A DNA stretch of 5,674 nucleotides, from contig JAFYUG010000246.1 in the NCBI GenBank assembly GCA_017558545.1, forward strand, positions 1 through 5,674, read 5' to 3'. The translations under genes were made by a program, and so were the position numbers. Source of the stretch: Oscillospiraceae bacterium. GTDB lineage: Bacteria > Bacillota > Clostridia > Oscillospirales > Oscillospiraceae. The notes under the pieces are model-generated. The model worked only from the letters and a program-made list of their open reading frames with translations, did no database searches and had not been told where the DNA came from. Positions 1 through 4,475 of this stretch are shown piece by piece (position 1 is the stretch's first letter; every line of letters starts with the position of its first letter).

Positions 1-49
1 CGCCTATCACTATGGGCTTGAACAAATTGGGATATTTCATTTCGTACAT
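1..49 (-). CDS. Partial: N-terminus of probable old yellow enzyme-family NADH:flavin oxidoreductase
   Basis: On the minus strand an ATG at 49-47 opens a frame that stays open for 16 codons to the window edge. It reads MYEMKYPNLFKPIVIG. An AAGGAG ribosome binding site lies 7 bases upstream. The stretch YPNLFKPIVIG fits the opening strand of old yellow enzyme-type proteins (FMN-binding TIM barrels), which typically begin with a pattern like LFxPIKIGN followed by LKNRI. Members of this family reduce enoates, enones or related compounds with NAD(P)H, and the larger clostridial forms also carry an iron-sulfur cluster and an FAD domain. Only the start is visible, so neither the size class nor the substrate can be judged. 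The CCC and AAG codons match the style of the other genes. That a gene starts here is fairly secure; the family is inferred from about ten residues. Confidence 0.6.
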   Translation of the reverse strand, partial: MYEMKYPNLFKPIVIG

Positions 50-56
50 TTTGTTT

Positions 57-62
57 CTCCTT
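57..62 (-). promoter_or_regulatory. Ribosome binding site of the leftward gene
   Basis: The minus strand reads AAGGAG here, 7 bases before the ATG at 49. This is an ideal Shine-Dalgarno match and the main reason for accepting such a short partial gene as real. Confidence 0.75.
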
Positions 63-271
63 ATCTTTTAAAGGGATATACAACGACAGCTCCACCATGC
101 ATTTTGCACGAAGACGCCGCCAATTACTGTGCAATTAATTCGCTCGTGTTCTATTGAATAGTATATCTTTTATACTTTTATATCTCTTCGTATGTTTTTA
201 CGAAATGGAAATAATAGTTTTCGTGCATTCCTCTAAGAGCCAAGATGTCTCTTTTTGTGGTTTGTACCCCT

Positions 272-297
272 CAAAATCCCCAAAAAGAGTGATTTTG
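272..297. repeat. Inverted repeat, 7-bp arms CAAAATC/GATTTTG
   Basis: CAAAATC at 272-278 and GATTTTG at 291-297 are perfect reverse complements separated by 12 bases. Its centre lies 25 bases left of the centre of the 16-bp palindrome, and both contain the CAAAA/TTTTG core, so they could be two sites for the same dimeric regulator. This is inference from spacing and shared half-sites. Confidence 0.4.
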
Positions 298-301
298 TGC
301 C

Positions 302-317
302 TCAAAAGGCCTTTTGA
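302..317. promoter_or_regulatory. Perfect 16-bp palindrome, candidate operator
   Basis: TCAAAAGGCCTTTTGA is its own reverse complement over all 16 bases. It sits inside the divergent spacer, about 207 bases before the aldehyde dehydrogenase start and 253 before the start of the leftward gene. A perfect dyad of this length without a spacer is typical of binding sites for homodimeric transcription factors. It has no following T-tract and only a four-base possible loop, so a terminator is unlikely. The regulator is not encoded in the window. Confidence 0.5.
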
Positions 318-327
318 AGCTTAATTT

Positions 328-339
328 GGGCTTAAGCCC
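328..339. repeat. Perfect 12-bp palindrome GGGCTTAAGCCC
   Basis: This 12-base sequence equals its reverse complement and its centre lies 24 bases right of the centre of the 16-bp palindrome. The arm TTAAGC at 332-337 can also pair with GCTTAA at 319-324 across a 7-base loop, so an RNA copy would have alternative folds. Its role is unknown; a DNA-binding site is the simplest reading. Confidence 0.4.
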
Positions 340-342
340 CCA

Positions 343-359
343 TTTTCTTTTGGAGAAAA
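343..359. repeat. Inverted repeat TTTTCT/AGAAAA
   Basis: TTTTCT at 343-348 and AGAAAA at 354-359 are perfect reverse complements around a 5-base loop. It is weak alone because the sequence is A- and T-rich, but it falls directly between two other dyads in the same cluster. Confidence 0.3.
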
Positions 360-361
360 AT

Positions 362-385
362 ATGAAAAGAACTTAAACTTTTCAT
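362..385. repeat. Inverted repeat, 8-bp arms ATGAAAAG/CTTTTCAT
   Basis: ATGAAAAG at 362-369 and CTTTTCAT at 378-385 are perfect reverse complements separated by 8 bases. This is the longest-armed spaced dyad in the divergent spacer and the one nearest the aldehyde dehydrogenase gene within the cluster. It could be an operator, or a hairpin in the leader RNA if transcription starts upstream. Confidence 0.4.
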
Positions 386-523
386 GTCTTGCACCGAAGA
401 AATATTCTCTTTTATGAATTAAAATATGAATACATGGTGCGGAACAAATGTTTTAAATCATATTTGCAAACATTCATCCCGACAAATGAAAATTAATATA
501 CATTCATAATAGGAGGTCAAAAC

Positions 524-2005
524 ATGAGTGAATTCAAAATGCTGATAAACGGTCAGCTTGTTGACGCAATCAGCGGCAAAACCATGGATGTTGTAAACCC
601 CGCAAACGGCAAATTCGTTGCCAGCGTTCCCTGCGCAGGCGAAGAGGATGTCGATCTCGCAGTTAAGGCTGCACAAAAGGCCTTCCCCGCATGGCGCAAG
701 ACCTATGTTGCAGACCGTGTAAATCTCGTTCTGAAGCTTGCTGCAAAGATGCGCGAGCACGCAGAGGAGCTGGCAGTTCTGGAAACCCTCCATTACGGCG
801 GCCCCATCAGCAAGACCAGAGTATTCGACGCCAACGGCGGCCCCGGCAACCTTGAGTTCGTTGCAGGTCTTGCCCGCGGGCTCACCGGCCACACCATTTC
901 CGCCAACCCCAACGCAAGAATCATGACCTTCTGCGAGCCCATGGGCGTTGTCGGTCTTATCACTCCCTGGAACTTCCCCATGTGCACCGCCACCAGTAAG
1001 CTGGGTCCCGCACTGGTCACCGGTAACTGCGTAGTTCTCAAGCCCGCATCCTGCGCTCCCCTCACCATTCTGAAGATCGGTGAGTACGCCAAGGAAGTCG
1101 GCTTCCCCGATGGCGTTATCAACATCGTCACCGGCCCCGGCAGCACCGTTGGTGAGGCCATCGTAAAGCATCCCGGCGTTGCAAAGATCAACTTCACCGG
1201 CGACTCCGCAGTCGGCAAGCGCATCATGCAGCTGGCCAGCGAGCATGTTAAGCCCGTTGCTTCCGAGCTGGGCGGCAAGAATGCATTCGTAGTTATGAAC
1301 GACGCTCCCTTCGATGGCGCTATCGAAGCCGGCGTTTACGCAGCATTCTTCAACTCCGGACAGAACTGCGGCTCTCCCAGCCGTTTCTATGTTCAGGAAG
1401 AGATCTATGATAAGTATCTCGAAAAGTTCATCGAGAAGGCAAAGGCCATCACCGTTGGCGACACCATGGATCCCAAGACCATGATGGGTCCCCTCGCCTA
1501 TCCCGCCTGCCGCGACAATGCTGAAAAGGCAGTTGCCAAGGCTATCGCAGACGGCTGCGTTCTCCGTCTGGGCGGCGAGCGTCCCAACACTCCCGAAACC
1601 AAGGACGGCGCTTATGTAATGCCCACCGTTCTGGAAGCAACCGACAACAGCCTGGACATCATGCAGGAAGAAATCTTCGCTCCCGTTGTTGCCTTCTACA
1701 AGTTCAAGGAAGACCGCGAAGCCATCGACCTGGTTAACGAAAGCCGCTACGGTTTGTGCGCCTCCGTTTGGACCACCGACTACAGAAAGGGCATGAAGAT
1801 CACCGACGAGTTCGATTGCGGTACCTCCTGGATCAACCAGCACCTTGAAATCGTCCCCGAAACTCCCTGGGGCGGACGCAAGGAATCCGGCTGGACCAAG
1901 GAAAACTCCATGCTGGTATTCAATGAGTATACCTGGCAGAAGCACGTTTGGATGTGCATGGACGACGAGCCTCACACCTTCTGGGAGAACTTCCTCAAGG
2001 ACTAA
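524..2005 (+). CDS. Aldehyde dehydrogenase (NAD(P)-dependent), complete
   Basis: The 493-residue product is a full-length cytoplasmic aldehyde dehydrogenase that would oxidise an aldehyde to its acid with NAD or NADP. The start is set by AGGAGG at 511-516, 7 bases before the ATG. All core elements are present: the PWNF motif with the transition-state Asn150, the coenzyme-binding KPA at 173-175, FTGD at 224-227, general-base Glu248 in ELGGK, catalytic Cys282 in FNSGQNC, and EEIFAPV at 382-388 with Glu383 for nicotinamide-ribose binding. Residue 176 after KPA is Ser rather than the Glu typical of NAD-specific members; family knowledge links this to NADP acceptance, so NADP use is plausible. Near the C-terminus, NQH followed by ETPWGGRKESG (438-456) recalls aminoaldehyde dehydrogenases such as YdcW, but this is weak evidence and the substrate stays open. 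The gene has its own spacer on both sides and appears monocistronic. Confidence 0.95.
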   Translation: MSEFKMLINGQLVDAISGKTMDVVNPANGKFVASVPCAGEEDVDLAVKAAQKAFPAWRKTYVADRVNLVLKLAAKMREHAEELAVLETLHYGGPISKTRVFDANGGPGNLEFVAGLARGLTGHTISANPNARIMTFCEPMGVVGLITPWNFPMCTATSKLGPALVTGNCVVLKPASCAPLTILKIGEYAKEVGFPDGVINIVTGPGSTVGEAIVKHPGVAKINFTGDSAVGKRIMQLASEHVKPVASELGGKNAFVVMNDAPFDGAIEAGVYAAFFNSGQNCGSPSRFYVQEEIYDKYLEKFIEKAKAITVGDTMDPKTMMGPLAYPACRDNAEKAVAKAIADGCVLRLGGERPNTPETKDGAYVMPTVLEATDNSLDIMQEEIFAPVVAFYKFKEDREAIDLVNESRYGLCASVWTTDYRKGMKITDEFDCGTSWINQHLEIVPETPWGGRKESGWTKENSMLVFNEYTWQKHVWMCMDDEPHTFWENFLKD

Positions 2006-2023
2006 TTAATTGATTACAGCCGC

Positions 2024-2077
2024 CCTGCGGCCGGAGCATCATCTCTTCCCTCCTTATATATGTACTCCGGCCGCAGG
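2024..2077 (+). repeat. Stem-loop with 13-bp GC-rich perfect arms after the aldehyde dehydrogenase gene
   Basis: CCTGCGGCCGGAG at 2024-2036 and CTCCGGCCGCAGG at 2065-2077 are exact reverse complements enclosing a 28-base, pyrimidine- and AT-rich loop. It begins 18 bases after the stop codon. No T-tract follows, so it is not a classical terminator by itself; it may stabilise the mRNA end or act together with the hairpin at 2099-2129. Confidence 0.6.
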
Positions 2078-2098
2078 CTATGGGCGACACCGTAAAAA

Positions 2099-2129
2099 AG
2101 CGGGGTATGCGCCAAATGCATATCCCGCT
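2099..2129 (+). terminator. Probable intrinsic terminator of the aldehyde dehydrogenase transcript
   Basis: A 12-bp stem, AGCGGGGTATGC paired with GCATATCCCGCT (one G-T pair), closes a 7-base loop at 2111-2117. It is preceded by six A residues (2094-2099) and followed by CTCTATTC, a weak T-rich tail. On the minus strand the A-run would supply a better U-tract than the plus strand has, but no minus-strand gene lies to the right within the window. Termination of the upstream gene before the transporter operon is the likely role. Confidence 0.6.
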
Positions 2130-2152
2130 CTATTCAACTTTAGCAGTTTCTG

Positions 2153-2181
2153 TTTACTTTTCCCAAAAAAAGATGTAGTAT
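2153..2181 (+). promoter_or_regulatory. Weak candidate promoter for the transporter operon
   Basis: TTTACT at 2153-2158 and TAGTAT at 2176-2181 are separated by 17 bases; each matches four of six consensus positions. It is the best-placed pair I found between the terminator hairpin and the binding-protein gene, and would give a leader of roughly 110 bases. The match is poor and other AT-rich words nearby could serve. Confidence 0.2.
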
Positions 2182-2214
2182 ATACCCATATCCGTTACAT
2201 TTATCACAATTTCT

Positions 2215-2227
2215 TTTGCGATGCAAA
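2215..2227. promoter_or_regulatory. Possible operator TTTGC-GAT-GCAAA
   Basis: A short dyad, TTTGCGATGCAAA, lies 73 bases before the binding-protein start codon, downstream of the candidate promoter. Arms are 5 bp around a 3-base centre. Sugar-type ABC operons are often controlled by dimeric repressors or by CcpA, but this does not match the CcpA consensus well. It could easily be chance. Confidence 0.2.
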
Positions 2228-2286
2228 TCGTCTCAGAGGTGTGGTCAATGTCCGGCAATATCAATTCACACCTTAAATAATATTTT

Positions 2287-2291
2287 GGAGG
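2287..2291 (+). promoter_or_regulatory. Ribosome binding site that fixes the binding-protein start
   Basis: GGAGG lies 8 bases before the ATG at 2300. The same frame is open upstream to a TTG at 2216, but that start has no such site and would place 28 polar residues ahead of the lipoprotein signal peptide, so 2300 is the true start. Confidence 0.85.
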
Positions 2292-2299
2292 TAAGGAAA

Positions 2300-3346
2300 A
2301 TGAAAAAGACTCTCGCTATCATCCTTGCACTGGTCATGGCCGTTACCATGTTCGCAGGCTGCGGCGGCGTATCCACCGGCGCTCCCGATGCTCAGGCTCC
2401 CGCTGAAGGCGGCCTCAAGCTGGAAGGCAAGAACATCGACACCGAGCCCGTAAAGATGGCTTACATCCCCGTCAGCACCGCCGGCGCCACCACCGAGATT
2501 TCTCAGTATGCCGCTGACGACATCATGCTCAAGTACCCCAACGTTGAGATCACCTTCTTCGATGCAGGTTATGATCCCACCCAGCAGGCTTCCATCGTTT
2601 CCCAGTGCATTGCACAGGATTACGACGCCATCATCATGGAATGCACCGATGACGTTGCTATGAACCCCCTGGTAACCGAAGCTGAGAACGCAGGTGTTGT
2701 TGTTATCACCACCAACATGGCTTGCTCCGCTGTTCACACCGCATACCTGAGCAACTACTCCTACGATGCAGGTTGGCTCATCGGCCAGCTGGTTGTTGAA
2801 GACATCGGCACCGAAGGCAACGTTATCCTTCTCGACTGCCCCGCAGGTATGACCGCCGGCACTCTCCACGGCAAGGGCTTCCAGGATTACATCGAGCAGA
2901 ACAGCAACCTCCAGCTCATCGACTACGCTAACATCGACGGTTTCTCCACCGAGAACGCCAACACCGCAATGCGCGACATGCTCACCAAGCACGACAAGAT
3001 CGACGCCGTTTACGGCATGAGCGATGACATCGCTATGGGTGCTATCCAGGCTATCGAAGCTGCAGGCCGCGGCGACGAAGGCATCCTGGTTTACGGCTCT
3101 GAAGGTATGCCCAACGCCATCACCGCTATCCGCGATGGTTCCATGAAGGCAACCGCATGGTCCGACCGTTACAGCCTCCTCTCCCTCGCATTCAACATTG
3201 CTCTGCTCCACATCGATGCAGGCATCAACGGCGCTGCTCTCGGCTACACCGAGACTCCCTCCGTTTCTCTCCCCTTCCAGCCCGTTACCAGCGATAACGT
3301 TGAGACCATGGTTCCCCGCGTAAGATACGCTGCTCTTCAGGACTAA
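2300..3346 (+). CDS. Substrate-binding lipoprotein of a ribose-type (CUT2) ABC importer
   Basis: The 348-residue product captures a small ligand outside the cell and delivers it to the permease encoded downstream. It begins with a lipoprotein signal peptide: charged MKK, a hydrophobic stretch at 4-18, and lipobox FAGC with Cys21 as the lipidated residue, followed by a Gly/Ala/Pro-rich linker to about residue 48. The rest fits the periplasmic-binding-protein fold of the RbsB type (Peripla_BP_4): a first strand MAYIPVS at 53-59, DAGYDPTQQ at 88-96, DYDAIIMECTDD at 107-118, the hinge-region motif SDDIAMGAIQAIEAAGR at 241-257, and IRDGSMKATAW at 277-287. Length is normal for the family. The first-strand loop has TAGATT where ribose-binding proteins carry an aromatic pair, so the ligand may not be a simple pyranose. 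It is the first gene of the operon, followed by the permease after 130 bases. Confidence 0.93.
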   Translation: MKKTLAIILALVMAVTMFAGCGGVSTGAPDAQAPAEGGLKLEGKNIDTEPVKMAYIPVSTAGATTEISQYAADDIMLKYPNVEITFFDAGYDPTQQASIVSQCIAQDYDAIIMECTDDVAMNPLVTEAENAGVVVITTNMACSAVHTAYLSNYSYDAGWLIGQLVVEDIGTEGNVILLDCPAGMTAGTLHGKGFQDYIEQNSNLQLIDYANIDGFSTENANTAMRDMLTKHDKIDAVYGMSDDIAMGAIQAIEAAGRGDEGILVYGSEGMPNAITAIRDGSMKATAWSDRYSLLSLAFNIALLHIDAGINGAALGYTETPSVSLPFQPVTSDNVETMVPRVRYAALQD

Positions 3347-3363
3347 TTTAATCTCTGATTAAA
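3347..3363 (+). repeat. Small hairpin touching the binding-protein stop codon
   Basis: TTTAATC at 3347-3353 and GATTAAA at 3357-3363 pair perfectly around a 3-base loop, beginning at the first base after the TAA stop. It is AT-rich and not followed by a T-tract, so it is weak as a terminator; it may be chance or a minor part of the intercistronic structure. Confidence 0.3.
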
Positions 3364-3406
3364 CACTTTTCAAACTCTAGATAAACACTAAAAATACATA
3401 TTTGCG

Positions 3407-3444
3407 TTGATATGTGGGGGGCTTTTTTGCCCCCCACATATTAG
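3407..3444 (+). repeat. Strong intercistronic stem-loop between binding protein and permease genes
   Basis: ATATGTGGGGGGC at 3410-3422 pairs perfectly with GCCCCCCACATAT at 3429-3441 around a T6 loop, and the stem extends outward by one more A-T pair and two G-T pairs. It has six consecutive G-C pairs but no T-tract after it, so it should not be an efficient intrinsic terminator. In binding-protein transport operons, structures at this place protect the 3' end of the binding-protein message or reduce read-through, giving more binding protein than permease. That role is inferred here. Confidence 0.75.
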
Positions 3445-3462
3445 AAAGCAGAGTTATTTTCC

Positions 3463-3468
3463 GGGAGG
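3463..3468 (+). promoter_or_regulatory. Ribosome binding site that fixes the permease start
   Basis: GGGAGG lies 8 bases before the ATG at 3477. A longer in-frame start (GTG at 3414) falls inside the stem-loop and has no Shine-Dalgarno site, so the shorter protein of 332 residues is preferred. The site is outside the hairpin, leaving it accessible. Confidence 0.8.
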
Positions 3469-3476
3469 TCCGAAAA

Positions 3477-4475
3477 ATGCTAAACGAAAAAAATCTGCGC
3501 AGAGTCATTACGGTGATACTCATCGCAATGGTTATTGTGCTGTTTTCTGTAACGACAGACTCCTTCCTGTCGAGATACAACATCCTGCTCCTTTTCAAGG
3601 ATGCAGCCTATACCGGTCTTATCGCCCTTGGCGTTTGCTGCGTAATGGTCTGCGGCGGTGTTGATCTTTCTGCCGGCGGCATAGTCTGCATAGTCGGCGT
3701 GGCCGTTGCAAGGGCTTCCTTTATCCCCGGCATCCCCGGCTTCGCCGTTTTGCTCATCGGTCTTGCAGCCGGTCTCGCCTGCGGTCTCATCAACGGCCTT
3801 ATTGTTTCCAAGCTCCATCTCACCGAGTTTGTTACCACCCTGGCCACAGGTTCCGTTTTCACGGGTCTTGCACTGCTCACCACCTTCAAGCAGCATGGCC
3901 GCGCCGTTTCCACCGCCATCACCAACAAGGGTTTCCTTACGTTCGGCGGCCATATTGACGGCCTTTATCTCATCTCCATCGCATGGATTATTCTGGTTAT
4001 TGTTTTCCAGATACTCTACACCAAAACTCCCCTTGGCACTTACATAAGCGCCGTTGGCTCCAACCCCAAGTCTGCTCAGATGTCCGGTATCAGCAAGGGC
4101 AAGATGAAGATAGTCACCTTCATGCTCTCCGGCGGCTTTGCAGGTCTTGCCGCTTCCTTCATGGTTGCTTACCAGACCGCCTCCACCCTCACCCTCGGCT
4201 CCGGCATGGAATTCCAGGCCATTGCAGCCTGCGTTGTTGGCGGCGTTGCCATGACCGGCGGCAAAGGTGACGCTGTCACCGCAGCCCTCGGCACCATCTT
4301 CCTCACTTTGATTACTAACGGTTTGTATAAATGGGGTCTCTCCACCGGTGCCCTCAACCTTCTCACCGGTATCATTATCATCGCAGTTATCAACTTCGAC
4401 ACCGTTTTGGCATCTGTTTCCCACAGACGCATGATGCGCAAAGCCAACCCCAAGGAGGTGCTTGCAAATGAGTAA
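3477..4475 (+). CDS. Permease of a ribose-type (CUT2) ABC importer
   Basis: The 332-residue product is a polytopic membrane protein of the BPD_transp_2 family, as in RbsC, forming the channel of the importer, normally as a homodimer. About ten hydrophobic segments are visible, roughly at 9-27, 42-60, 65-83, 89-110, 117-137, 161-180, 210-232, 244-262, 266-285 and 292-312. Family landmarks are GVDLSAGG at 61-68, NGLIVSKLHLTEFVTTLAT at 106-124, the cytoplasmic coupling region TPLGTYISAVGSNPKSAQMSGI at 184-205, and GMEFQAIAACVVGG at 243-256 followed by GGKG at 261-264. Length is usual for the family. The last 8 bases overlap the ATPase gene, whose ribosome binding site lies inside this reading frame, which suggests translational coupling. 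The second codon is CTA, the only such codon read in the four main genes. Confidence 0.93.
   Translation: MLNEKNLRRVITVILIAMVIVLFSVTTDSFLSRYNILLLFKDAAYTGLIALGVCCVMVCGGVDLSAGGIVCIVGVAVARASFIPGIPGFAVLLIGLAAGLACGLINGLIVSKLHLTEFVTTLATGSVFTGLALLTTFKQHGRAVSTAITNKGFLTFGGHIDGLYLISIAWIILVIVFQILYTKTPLGTYISAVGSNPKSAQMSGISKGKMKIVTFMLSGGFAGLAASFMVAYQTASTLTLGSGMEFQAIAACVVGGVAMTGGKGDAVTAALGTIFLTLITNGLYKWGLSTGALNLLTGIIIIAVINFDTVLASVSHRRMMRKANPKEVLANE
4452..4458 (+). promoter_or_regulatory. Ribosome binding site of the ATPase gene, inside the permease gene
   Basis: AAGGAGG lies 9 bases before the ATG at 4468. It is read through as codons for Pro-Lys-Glu-Val by permease-translating ribosomes, and with the 8-base gene overlap it points to coupled translation of permease and ATPase. 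Confidence 0.8.

Larger units (their letters stand above)
50..523. other. Divergent intergenic control region, AT-rich and rich in inverted repeats
   Basis: This 474-base stretch separates the leftward flavin oxidoreductase-like gene from the rightward aldehyde dehydrogenase gene. It is much richer in A and T than the flanking genes, and I find no convincing small gene in it. It should hold the promoters of both genes. I could not find a convincing pair of -35 and -10 boxes on either strand; the best isolated -10-like word for the leftward gene is TATACT on the minus strand at 165-160, without a good -35. The stretch from 272 to 385 contains five consecutive dyads, listed separately. Further dyads lie at 187-204 (TTCGTA/TACGAA) and 391-440 (GCACC/GGTGC). 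A regulator-binding region or a structured leader RNA for the dehydrogenase gene are both possible. Confidence 0.7.

Noticed and set aside
458..1975. A 505-residue minus-strand open frame covering the aldehyde dehydrogenase gene
   Set aside because: Its codons align exactly with those of the sense gene, and it is open only because TTA, CTA and TCA are absent from the sense gene. It has no family resemblance and no supporting start.
2223..2236. A CcpA (cre) site upstream of the transporter operon
   Set aside because: TGCAAATCGTCTCA fits the outer positions, but the essential central CG is shifted by one base.
2010..2276. A small plus-strand open frame of 88 residues after the aldehyde dehydrogenase gene
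   Set aside because: It starts at TTG with no ribosome binding site and runs through both hairpins and the spacer; the composition is not protein-like.
2216..2299. An N-terminal extension of 28 residues on the binding protein
   Set aside because: It would bury the lipoprotein signal peptide, and the good ribosome binding site precedes the ATG at 2300.
2273..3211. A 312-residue minus-strand open frame opposite the binding-protein gene
   Set aside because: Same codon-bias effect, in the codon-aligned antisense frame; the protein is low-complexity Gly/Val/Ala/Asp-rich with no recognisable domain.
3414..3476. An N-terminal extension of 21 residues on the permease from a GTG
   Set aside because: The start lies within the stem of the intercistronic hairpin and has no Shine-Dalgarno site; GGGAGG at 3463-3468 supports 3477.
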